A DNA stretch of 64,000 nt from Candidatus Gastranaerophilales bacterium (GTDB lineage: Bacteria; Cyanobacteriota; Vampirovibrionia; Gastranaerophilales; Gastranaerophilaceae). How positions within the stretch are numbered: the first letter of the stretch is position 1; every line of letters starts with the position of its first letter. The position numbers and the translations under genes were made by a program. The notes below the pieces were generated by a model. It ran no database searches. It saw nothing but the letters and a program-made list of their open reading frames with translations, and was not told the origin of the DNA. The stretch is taken from the NCBI GenBank assembly GCA_944324405.1, contig CALUWF010000005.1, positions 1 through 64,000 of the forward strand. Direction: 5' to 3'. Positions 1-7,082 of this stretch are shown here, in pieces.

Positions 1-48
1 ATTGGTATATTGAAAATATGTAATTTTTGAACATTTATTAAACAGTTG

Positions 49-74
49 TTAAACGGTATTTAAATACCGTTTAA
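49..74. repeat. 26-bp perfect palindrome
   Basis: The two arms TTAAACGGTATTT and AAATACCGTTTAA are exact reverse complements with no spacer. It lies about 150 bases beyond the 3' end of the HEPN-like gene at the left edge. It could be a dimeric-protein operator, a terminator stem or a recombination site; there is no U-tract of the usual kind. Confidence 0.6.
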
Positions 75-79
75 ATTAA

Positions 80-217
80 AATTTTATTAATCACAACTTC
101 TTTTTAAATGATGAAGCGAAAGAGTCAAAGGCAGTATTTATAATCAATAAATTTGTAGAAAACGCTAAATCTTTTGAAACTTTCGAGATAGTTAAAATTA
201 TTGATTGTATAATTTAA
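80..217 (+). pseudogene. Possible coding remnant (C-terminal fragment)
   Basis: An open frame runs from an in-frame TAA to a TAA at 215-217 without any ATG, GTG or TTG start. Its translation (about 45 residues, ending FEIVKIIDCII) has a plausible soluble-protein composition. It may be the tail of a decayed gene next to the defence island. The call is weak because so short a frame can occur by chance. Confidence 0.2.
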
Positions 218-227
218 GAAAAGTTAC

Positions 228-800
228 TTAAATATTTTCTAATTGAGAACTTAGAACATTTTTCATGATTCCACAAAGAAAAATTATCCCGTTTTTTTCA
301 TTTATAATGTCTTTTAAATAAATCTTGTTATCTTTGTATTCTTGTGGAAAATTTATATCAACATATATTATTTTCTTCTTATTAGGTATCCACATTCTAT
401 ATTTTACTTCCGATTTTCCTACATATTTCTTTAAGAATTTATTTATAAAGCCATCTTCTTTAGACCACGTTATAAGTTCATAGTCTACCCACACTTCATT
501 CCAAGATTTAAAAACAGGGAAATGAGCAAATATATTGCGAATAAATTTAAATAATTCACTAGATATTTCTGCTTCCATTGGTGGTCTTTCCTCTTTTATA
601 TATTTTATAAAATGATTTATTGGCTCATATGTTAATAATTCTGAATAAATATTAACAATATTGATTATATAGAAAAAACGTGTTTCTTCTGAAATATTAA
701 AAAAATCATCATTCATAATCACTTCATAAATGTCAAAAAATCTTGCATATGCAAGATGTAAAAATTTTAATTCTGCTTTGTTTGGTTTTATTTCATTCAT
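228..800 (-). CDS. HEPN-like protein, divergent from the retron
   Basis: A 190-residue soluble protein. Residues 88-93 read RNIFAH, the R-x4-H pattern with a polar residue after Arg that marks HEPN-fold RNases and toxins. It is followed by FPVF and an aromatic SWNEVWV stretch. The N-terminal half is predicted helical, as in HEPN folds. I chose the ATG at 800 rather than the upstream TTG (842) because TATAAT lies exactly 6 nt before it (812-807), which predicts a leaderless message. It is divergently transcribed from the retron effector across 93 bases that contain an inverted repeat. A role in phage defence or abortive infection is inferred from motif and neighbourhood only. No partner antitoxin is visible beside it. 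Confidence 0.65.
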   Translation of the reverse strand: MNEIKPNKAELKFLHLAYARFFDIYEVIMNDDFFNISEETRFFYIINIVNIYSELLTYEPINHFIKYIKEERPPMEAEISSELFKFIRNIFAHFPVFKSWNEVWVDYELITWSKEDGFINKFLKKYVGKSEVKYRMWIPNKKKIIYVDINFPQEYKDNKIYLKDIINEKNGIIFLCGIMKNVLSSQLENI

Positions 801-849
801 AAGAAAATTATAACCAAAAAAGAGCAAAAAAAATACAAACAAAATTTTG

Positions 850-890
850 CTAATTTTACCATAAAAGCCTTATGTTTATAGTAAAATTAG
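850..890. promoter_or_regulatory. Inverted repeat in the divergent HEPN/retron promoter region
   Basis: CTAATTTTAC (850-859) and GTAAAATTAG (881-890) form an exact 10-bp inverted repeat separated by 21 bases. The right arm contains TAAAAT (882-887), which sits 6 nt before the ATG of the effector gene and is its likely -10. A protein bound to both arms could repress the retron. An operator role is inferred. Confidence 0.5.
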
Positions 891-893
891 TCT

Positions 894-2255
894 ATGCAAA
901 TTTGTTTAAAAAAACTTAGTTATGAAAATATTGAATCTTCAAAAGAAATACAAAAATGGCTTAGCCAATTTAAAGAAGATGAAAAAAAGATTTTATATGA
1001 TCTACTTTTACATCTTGTATTTATATCAAGAGACACCTTTTCTGAATGGTGCAATAATAAAATAGGGCAACTATTAAAAGAATACCCGAAAGAAAAATTT
1101 GCATTATATTGTGTAAGAGACCTTGAAGCCAATTTTTATTGGGATGATGCTTCTGGTGAAATTGCTTTAAGAACTGTTAAATATCAAGGAAGCGAAGATT
1201 TTGTATGTTCAATTGTTGGTAATTTTGCAAAATTACACAGCAATTGCTACGAACATGCAAGTATTTCAACTTTAAAAAAACATAAAATCCATAAAATTAT
1301 TTTTATTGATGATTCTATTGGTAGCGGAAGAAAAGTATCGACATTTTTAAAAAAGGTCTTTAATAATAAAACTTTTTTAAGCTGGTGGAATTATAATTTA
1401 ATAAAGATATATATTATTTCTTTTGCGAGGACAAAAAAAGCAGAAGAATATATCATTAAATCTCTTCCCGGAATAGAACATTATACAAGAAAATACCCTA
1501 AAAGTAACAAAATATGTTTCATTAGCCGTATTGTTTATAGAAAAGATGATTTAGAAAAAAGATGGGGAAAAAATTATGTTGAAATTAAAAATCTTTGCGG
1601 AAAACAAACAGGTATAAAAAACAATAAGTATGGATTTGGGAAAGTAATGTCAAACATTGTTTTTTATCATAGTATTCCAAACAATATTCCCGGAATTCTT
1701 TTCCTTTCAACAGAAAACAAAGAAGCTTTATTTGATAGTTCCAGAGTTTTTCCTAAATGGTTAATTGATTTGTTAGCAAAGACAAGTACTTCAAATAAAA
1801 TTACAGATAAGAAACTTATGAATGAATTTCTTATGCATATTAAACGAGGAATACGAAAAAAATCAAGTATTGCTTTAGCCATGGATTGCGACGTAATGAT
1901 TGTAGATACATTAATAAATCAGGCAATAATATTAAACTTAATTGACAATAATTTTATTATTACCAAAGCGGGAATGGATTTTTTGAAGAAAAATAAATTT
2001 TGTAATAAAATAGAATATAATAAAAGTTTGTATATACCTAAAAAATGGTGTATTAATCAAGTTTCTGCTCAGCCGTTCGCTAATAATATGCGAACAGATT
2101 CAGATAATATTAATTATAATTTATCTGATGGGGGATTCGGATTGAATTCTCTGGAAAGAACTGACGAAATAACGGCAAAGCCGTCCTCTATCATTGAACC
2201 TATCTATCCATCGGGGTCTCGGGTGCGCTTCAATGATAAAGGTCATGAAGACTAA
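894..2255 (+). CDS. Retron effector: PRTase-like domain plus winged helix
   Basis: A 453-residue protein. Residues 135-151 contain FIDDSIGSGRKVS, the hhhhDDxxxxG(S/T) PRPP-loop signature of type I phosphoribosyltransferases. Residues about 300-365 look like a winged helix (LINQAIILNLIDNNFIITKAGMD region), followed by YIPKKW. PRTase-like effectors with a C-terminal winged helix are the partners of type III retrons; I recall this from published retron classifications. The RT gene follows 11 bases downstream. There is no Shine-Dalgarno; TAAAAT ends 6 nt before the ATG, so the message is probably leaderless. Residues about 389-453 are low-complexity and are encoded by the same bases as the predicted msr-msd RNA, so this tail may be dispensable or a read-through extension. 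The enzymatic reaction is unknown. Confidence 0.8.
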   Translation: MQICLKKLSYENIESSKEIQKWLSQFKEDEKKILYDLLLHLVFISRDTFSEWCNNKIGQLLKEYPKEKFALYCVRDLEANFYWDDASGEIALRTVKYQGSEDFVCSIVGNFAKLHSNCYEHASISTLKKHKIHKIIFIDDSIGSGRKVSTFLKKVFNNKTFLSWWNYNLIKIYIISFARTKKAEEYIIKSLPGIEHYTRKYPKSNKICFISRIVYRKDDLEKRWGKNYVEIKNLCGKQTGIKNNKYGFGKVMSNIVFYHSIPNNIPGILFLSTENKEALFDSSRVFPKWLIDLLAKTSTSNKITDKKLMNEFLMHIKRGIRKKSSIALAMDCDVMIVDTLINQAIILNLIDNNFIITKAGMDFLKKNKFCNKIEYNKSLYIPKKWCINQVSAQPFANNMRTDSDNINYNLSDGGFGLNSLERTDEITAKPSSIIEPIYPSGSRVRFNDKGHED

Positions 2256-2279
2256 AGGAGTAGTGAGTGGAAGCTTGGT
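2056..2279 (+). ncRNA. Retron msr-msd RNA
   Basis: A 16-bp helix closes the RNA: 2056-2071 pairs without gaps with 2264-2279 (four G-U pairs). It ends in an A-U pair followed directly by unpaired G2072 in the order A-G-C, as at the branch point of known retrons such as Ec86. After G2072 come msr hairpins: 2075-2080/2090-2095 (GTTCGC/GCGAAC), 2100-2107/2121-2128 (8 bp) and 2172-2176/2180-2184 (ACGGC/GCCGT). The candidate msd stem is 2185-2198/2229-2242, 13 of 14 pairs, with a 30-nt loop. The RNA overlaps the effector 3' end and the RT GTG start. The exact 5' and 3' ends and the msDNA length are not determined. Confidence 0.75.
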
Positions 2280-3400
2280 CAATACATCACTTAATAAAAG
2301 AAGCTAATAGACAAGGTAATCTTAGCAAAGAAAGTATTATAGATTTACAGTGCTATGCCCAAAATTTGATTAAAAATGACGTTCCTGTTATTTTTACATT
2401 AATGCATTTAGCATTTATTACAAATCTTAATTATGATTTTCTGTATGGAACAGTATCAAGACGTTTTGATAAATCAAATTATAGAATGTTTTCCATAAGG
2501 AAACGGAATGGAAAACATAGGTTTATTCATGCTGCAATAAAAAATTTGCATATATTACATAATTACATAAATAAAGAAATTTTAAAAAATATTCCAATTC
2601 ATCCCTGTGCCTATGCTTTTAATAGAAATGGAGGAATATTAAAATGTGCACAGAAGCATTGTGGTTGTGAGTGGTTATTACAATTTGATTTAAAAGATTT
2701 TTTCTTTAGTATTACAGAAAGTAATGTATACAATGTTTTTAAATCTATAGGCTATAAAGATATTTTGGCATTTGAACTAGCTAGAATTTGTACAACTACA
2801 AGATTACCGCGTTCGTATAATATACCTCGAAATAAAAATGCCTATAATTATAAACAATATAAATATGATTTGATTGGGGTATTACCCCAAGGAGCTGCCA
2901 CGAGTCCCGCATTAAGTAATCTGGTAGCAAAAAATCTGGATGAAGAGTTACAAGAGTATGCGAAAAATCTTGGTTTTGTATACACAAGATATGCTGACGA
3001 TTTAACCTTTTCTACAGTGAGTTTACCAAATAATTTATCTATAGATACAATAAGGAAGCAAATTATTAAAATTATTAGAAAAAATCATTTCATAGAAAAT
3101 AAAGAGAAAAGTAGAATTGCTGGCCCCGGAGCAAAAAAATTAGTATTAGGTCTTTTAGTAGATGGAAAACAACCTCGAATATCGAAAGAAGGATTTAAAA
3201 GGATTGAGGGATTACTATATATTATTAAAAAGTTTGGATTGCAATCTGTTGCAAAGGAGAGAGGATTTTATTCTACATATGGTTTAATGAACCATTTGAT
3301 AGGACTTATGGCATACTTAAAAGATGTTGATATTGCTAAATATAACAAAATTGAACCTTTATTTTCTGAAATAAAAAGTAGATATGGTGAATTATTTTAA
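2267..3400 (+). CDS. Retron-type reverse transcriptase
   Basis: A 377-residue reverse transcriptase that should use the msr-msd RNA as primer and template to make branched msDNA. It has the RT order: NGKHRFIHAA (finger motif, 81-90), FDLKDFFFSI with Asp141, LPQGAATSPALSN (206-218), and RYADDLTFS with catalytic Asp244-Asp245. A retron-like KLVLGLLVDG follows near 291-300, where many retrons have VTG. There is no maturase X/HNH extension, which argues against a group II intron. The start is GTG 2267, preceded by AAAGGAG (2254-2260) at 6 nt. The GTG lies inside the a2 strand of the msr-msd helix, so RNA folding should hide the start. It forms an operon with the PRTase effector. Confidence 0.92.
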   Translation: MEAWSIHHLIKEANRQGNLSKESIIDLQCYAQNLIKNDVPVIFTLMHLAFITNLNYDFLYGTVSRRFDKSNYRMFSIRKRNGKHRFIHAAIKNLHILHNYINKEILKNIPIHPCAYAFNRNGGILKCAQKHCGCEWLLQFDLKDFFFSITESNVYNVFKSIGYKDILAFELARICTTTRLPRSYNIPRNKNAYNYKQYKYDLIGVLPQGAATSPALSNLVAKNLDEELQEYAKNLGFVYTRYADDLTFSTVSLPNNLSIDTIRKQIIKIIRKNHFIENKEKSRIAGPGAKKLVLGLLVDGKQPRISKEGFKRIEGLLYIIKKFGLQSVAKERGFYSTYGLMNHLIGLMAYLKDVDIAKYNKIEPLFSEIKSRYGELF

Positions 3401-3482
3401 AAAAATATAACTATCTTCCGACTAAAATGTCAAACTCGCGATACTTTTTCTCAAAATCCCTGATACACGACATGAATTAAAA

Positions 3483-3505
3483 AAGAGGCTTCTTAAAAGC
3501 CTCTT
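3483..3505 (-). terminator. Intrinsic terminator after tRNA-Ala
   Basis: AAGAGGCTT and AAGCCTCTT form a 9-bp stem with a 5-nt loop. Read on the minus strand, it is followed by a run of T, directly downstream of the tRNA-Ala gene. It also separates the tRNA from the convergent retron RT gene. Confidence 0.85.
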
Positions 3506-3512
3506 GATTAAA

Positions 3513-3588
3513 TGGTGGAGAATAGGAGACTCGAACTCCTAACCCCCTGCGTGCAAAGCAGGTGCTCTACCAATTGAGCTAATTCCCC
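3513..3588 (-). tRNA. tRNA-Ala(TGC)
   Basis: A 76-nt cloverleaf. The acceptor GGGGAAT pairs with ATTCTCC, the D arm contains TAGCTCAATTGGTAGAGC, the anticodon stem CCTGC/GCAGG encloses TTTGCAC with anticodon TGC, and the T arm has GGAGTTCGAGTCTCC. The 3' CCA is encoded. The retron island lies beyond its 3' end, a common place for integrated islands. Confidence 0.95.
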
Positions 3589-3754
3589 ATATTTAATTTA
3601 CAATGTATATTTGCCGCGTTGCAAATTTCCCTGCGACAACTTTCATCCTATCAAAGACAAAAAAAATAATCAACACATTTTTTTATTAAATTTTTTAAAT
3701 TTTTACATTTGATTAGCAACTTTTACTTTTTACGCGCGTTAACAAAAAGCAGCC

Positions 3755-4828
3755 ATGAAAATAAATCCGATAAGCAATTTTACATACAAAAACGCATACC
3801 GGCCGATAACCAAAAAAGAGCCCTCTTTTGCCTCAAATAATAATGAGCATCGCGACTTACTTTTGGATTATCTTAATAATCTCGGACAGGCCGGGCGGGA
3901 AATTGTCGTATTTGATGATACAGACGCTGAGTCAGAGAAAAAAATTGATTTAAACTGTAATGATTTTCCCGACATAGACGATTTGAAATTAAGAAGACTT
4001 GATTATCTTACAAAGCACAATCAAAAAAATCTTAACGAAAAGCTAATCCAGGAGCCCGAAAATTTCTTTATAAATATTGAAGGCTACGGCAGAAACTACA
4101 AATGGGCAAGATATATGAAAGAAGCCTGCAATTACGCGGCTCTTCTTATCAGAAACGGTGAAAGCTTCGAAAATGTTTTGGATACAATTGCGCAAGACTG
4201 TCAAAACTGTGCATTTTTAAACGTAAAAACTTGCGGTGACTTTGAAAAAGCCTGGCGTACAGGTGTTTTAAGGGATGAAAAAACTCCGACAACGCTTGCC
4301 ACTCCCTACGATATGAGCGGAATAAAATACGGGGCATACGGATTGAAATATTCATTAAAAGCGCTTTCGGCTTCAACAAATTCCGTTGTCAAGCAGTTTA
4401 GTGCAAAAACTCCGGAAATGTTCCCCGATTTTCACCCCACAAGAATTTTCTTTTACCCCCAAAGAAACGAAGGCAAACTTTTTCACCCCATGAATGGTGT
4501 TAAGCCGGCCTTAAATTATTCAAAGGAAATTTATGAAAACCTTCTTGAAAATTATACAAACAGAAAACTCAACAAAAAAGAGATAAAAGAAGTGAATTCA
4601 CAAATAGCAACCATTCATTGGCTTATGGCGCATGGCGTACCTTACCATCGCGGCTCAGACTCCATAACAAATGTTTTTGTAAAAGCATTGTATAATGCCC
4701 TTGGATTTGAACTTGACTGCGCAAAAGAAAACATAAGTTTTGATTTGGAAGCCTTTTGCAGCGAGCTTGATGAATATCGCAAAAAATACACAAAACTATA
4801 TGAAAAAGAGCCTAAATACATTTTATAG
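3755..4828 (+). CDS. Unknown lineage-specific protein with N-terminal SFAS motif
   Basis: A 357-residue soluble protein I do not recognise. The N-terminus (residues 1-30) is basic and disordered and carries PSFASN, close to the NFGA, SFGG and NFSG motifs at the N-termini of other unrelated proteins here. The body has a conserved-looking segment near residue 290, IHWLMAHGVPYHRGSDSI, with His and Arg-Gly-Ser that could form an active site; this is only a pattern. There is no signal peptide or membrane segment. The gene stands alone between tRNA-Ala and a GT2 gene, and codon use matches its neighbours. Confidence 0.75.
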   Translation: MKINPISNFTYKNAYRPITKKEPSFASNNNEHRDLLLDYLNNLGQAGREIVVFDDTDAESEKKIDLNCNDFPDIDDLKLRRLDYLTKHNQKNLNEKLIQEPENFFINIEGYGRNYKWARYMKEACNYAALLIRNGESFENVLDTIAQDCQNCAFLNVKTCGDFEKAWRTGVLRDEKTPTTLATPYDMSGIKYGAYGLKYSLKALSASTNSVVKQFSAKTPEMFPDFHPTRIFFYPQRNEGKLFHPMNGVKPALNYSKEIYENLLENYTNRKLNKKEIKEVNSQIATIHWLMAHGVPYHRGSDSITNVFVKALYNALGFELDCAKENISFDLEAFCSELDEYRKKYTKLYEKEPKYIL

Positions 4829-4866
4829 CTTATTCAAGATTAAAAAAACCATGCTAAAATTATTTC

Positions 4867-5868
4867 ATGCCTGAATTTAAAAAACCTCTCATAAGCCTTA
4901 TTGTTACTTGCCATAATCTTGGCAAATATTTGCCGGAGTGCATAAAAAGCATAGAAAAACAAAGCTACAAAAACTTTGAAATTATTATCGTCGACGATTT
5001 TTCAAATAAAGAAACAAAAGAGATAATTAACAAAAATTTCAAAAATAAAAATACAATTGCAGGCTTTTTTAATTCCCGTGAAATTAAAATCATAGAAACA
5101 AACAAAAACGAAGGCCAGCTCGGCGCTTTTTTACAAGGGCTGAAGGTTTCGCGCGGCGAATTTGTCTGTATGATTGATGCGGATGATGTTTTACTTGAAG
5201 ATTACCTGTCAGTACTTTTGCAGGCTCATATGAGAGTCAGTGTGGCTTTTGTAAGCGCAGCGCAGTGCGAAATAGACGAAAATTCAACAATACACTGCCT
5301 CAACTCTCTTGCTTCCCCGACTTTTAAAAATACGGGCGGGGTATACAAAAAACTGCCTGCGGATAAAATTTTTAATATGGATTTTGAAGATTTTGAAGTC
5401 AAAAAAGTAACAAACAAGGAGTGTCCTTTTGGCGCGTGGTGCTGGAATCCTTCAACTTCCGCAATGATGAGAAGAAGCGCGCTTGAATTTTTACTTTTGT
5501 ACAAAAATGTCGAAAATTACAAAACGGGTGCCGACAAGTTTATATTTTCCTTTTTACATTTAATAGGTTCAAGCGCCGTTGTATCAAAACCTCTCTTTGC
5601 ATACAGGCGTCATGGCGGCAATTGTTCGGGCACAAATCCCGTAATTGGCGATTTTCGCTACCTAAAACCGGAATCTGTCAAAAGGCTTGTCGAATGGAAT
5701 AAAAACCTTCATTTTGACACACTTAATTTTATAATTGAAAACTATTCTTATTTCTGCGCACGTTTAAACTCTATGAACACAAAAAAACTTATATTTAAAA
5801 TAGTATTCTCCGTTAATTTTGTAACAATAAAAAAAGCGCTCAAGGCGCTTATTTTTAAACTGAGTTAA
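4867..5868 (+). CDS. Family 2 glycosyltransferase
   Basis: A 333-residue GT-A fold glycosyltransferase of the GT2 family. The N-terminus has SLIVTCHNLGKYLPEC and, later, IIIVDDFSNKET, the nucleotide-sugar binding start. MIDADD near residue 100 is the DxD-type metal site. FGAWCWNPSTSAMM marks the acceptor region. It probably transfers a sugar to a surface polysaccharide or protein; donor and acceptor cannot be read from the sequence. There is no membrane segment. An extended -10 (TGCTAAAAT, hexamer 4855-4860) ends 6 nt before the ATG without a Shine-Dalgarno, so the message should be leaderless. A terminator hairpin lies inside its last codons. Confidence 0.88.
   Translation: MPEFKKPLISLIVTCHNLGKYLPECIKSIEKQSYKNFEIIIVDDFSNKETKEIINKNFKNKNTIAGFFNSREIKIIETNKNEGQLGAFLQGLKVSRGEFVCMIDADDVLLEDYLSVLLQAHMRVSVAFVSAAQCEIDENSTIHCLNSLASPTFKNTGGVYKKLPADKIFNMDFEDFEVKKVTNKECPFGAWCWNPSTSAMMRRSALEFLLLYKNVENYKTGADKFIFSFLHLIGSSAVVSKPLFAYRRHGGNCSGTNPVIGDFRYLKPESVKRLVEWNKNLHFDTLNFIIENYSYFCARLNSMNTKKLIFKIVFSVNFVTIKKALKALIFKLS
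5834..5856 (+). terminator. Intrinsic terminator overlapping the GT2 3' end
   Basis: AAGCGC (5834-5839) pairs with GCGCTT (5845-5850) around a TCAAG loop and is followed by ATTTTT. The stem is inside the last coding codons of the glycosyltransferase gene, upstream of a convergent small gene. Confidence 0.6.
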
Positions 5869-6069
5869 TTACCCCTTAAAATCAATGGTTTCACCTTTTT
5901 TAAAGGGTGTACTTTTTGTTACTTTTAAAGCTTCATTGTGAAGTACGTCTTTGTTGTCTTTAAGTACGTTTGAATACGCATTCCTTGCATTAAGAGGGTC
6001 ATGAAATGATTTTTTAACGCCTGAAAAATTTGTCGCATTTTGATGTTTCATCTTAACCGGTTCAATCAC
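5869..6069 (-). CDS. Small protein with NFSG N-terminal motif
   Basis: A 66-residue hydrophilic protein of unknown function. The start is GTG 6069, preceded by AAGGAGG at ideal spacing, one of the best ribosome sites in the window, so it is clearly translated. Residues 14-18 read NFSGV and the C-terminus ends DFKG, so Phe-x-Gly occurs at both ends. The middle is charged and probably helical. It is convergent with the GT2 gene and divergent from the ABC permeases. It may belong to the same lineage family of Phe-Gly tagged proteins; no domain is recognisable. Confidence 0.75.
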   Translation of the reverse strand: MIEPVKMKHQNATNFSGVKKSFHDPLNARNAYSNVLKDNKDVLHNEALKVTKSTPFKKGETIDFKG

Positions 6070-6212
6070 GATATGCCTCCTTCAAATATACAAAACCTAA
6101 ACACAATTTTTTTTGCCGTAATCCAAAACCTTCTTTAAATATTTTAACATATTTTTTACATTTTTTGCACATTAAATTGAATTTTTTTTCTCATTCATTT
6201 ATTATTTAATGG

Positions 6213-7082
6213 ATGAATTCTATTTTCAGACTGACTCCTTATTTGTTTTTAATTCCCGCTTTTGTTATGCTTGCGGTATTCTTTTTTGTTCCATTTTTTC
6301 AAACGCTTTATTTAAGCTTCTTTGATTATTCAAAAAATATTTATTCGCCGCAATTCGTTGAATGGGCTAATTATTTGTATCTTATAAAAAACCCTCAATT
6401 TTTAAAAACAATTTTAAATACATTTTATTTTCTTGTTTTGTGTGTGCCTTTTCTGGTTATTTTTCCGCTTTTTCTTGCTATTCTTTTAAACACAAAAATA
6501 AGAGGCAAAACTCTTTACAAACTTATTATCTATCTGCCCGTCGTAGTTTCAATTGTTGTTGTGGCAATAGCTTTTAAATGGCTCTATGCGCCGGAAGGGC
6601 TTTTAAATTATTTCTTAAGCCTTATAAATATTTCTCCGCTCGGATGGCTTTCCGACCCTAAATTTGCAATGTTCTCGGTTGCCCTTGTGACCATTTTTAA
6701 AGGGGTCGGGTATTATATGATGATATACCTTGCAGCCCTTATGAGCGTGCCAAATGAGCTCTATGAAGCTGCGGAAGTTGACGGGGCGACTTCTTTTCAG
6801 AAGCATATGGCGGTTACAATACCGCATATTATGCCCACAATTGCTCTTGTTGCAACAATCAGCTCGATTTCGGCGCTCAAGGTTTTTGTTGAAATTTACG
6901 TTATGACCCGCGGCGGCCCGCTTGATTCTACAAAAACAATTGTTTACTATATCTATGAAAAAGCTTTTGAGAACCTTGACTTGGGGCTTGCAAGCGCGGC
7001 TTCGGTTATTTTGCTTATTGTAGTTATGGCATTTTCGCTTATAAACATTTTCGTGTTTGAAAGGAAAAAATACGGACTGTGA
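6213..7082 (+). CDS. Sugar ABC transporter permease, MalF/UgpA type
   Basis: A 289-residue inner-membrane permease with about six transmembrane helices. The cytoplasmic EAA loop is YEAAEVDGATSFQKHM followed by a proline-containing IPHIMP, the site that docks the ATPase. It is the first of a permease pair of the carbohydrate uptake (CUT1) family. The next gene, its partner, overlaps it by 4 bases. No substrate-binding protein or ATPase gene is adjacent, so those parts must be encoded elsewhere and a shared MsmK-like ATPase is likely. The substrate (sugar or glycerol phosphate) is unknown. Confidence 0.9.
   Translation: MNSIFRLTPYLFLIPAFVMLAVFFFVPFFQTLYLSFFDYSKNIYSPQFVEWANYLYLIKNPQFLKTILNTFYFLVLCVPFLVIFPLFLAILLNTKIRGKTLYKLIIYLPVVVSIVVVAIAFKWLYAPEGLLNYFLSLINISPLGWLSDPKFAMFSVALVTIFKGVGYYMMIYLAALMSVPNELYEAAEVDGATSFQKHMAVTIPHIMPTIALVATISSISALKVFVEIYVMTRGGPLDSTKTIVYYIYEKAFENLDLGLASAASVILLIVVMAFSLINIFVFERKKYGL

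Noticed and set aside
2267-3400. Reverse transcriptase as group II intron maturase or DGR component
   Set aside because: There is no maturase X or HNH extension, no domain V-like RNA downstream, and no template/variable repeat pair; retron motifs and an msr-msd fold are present instead.
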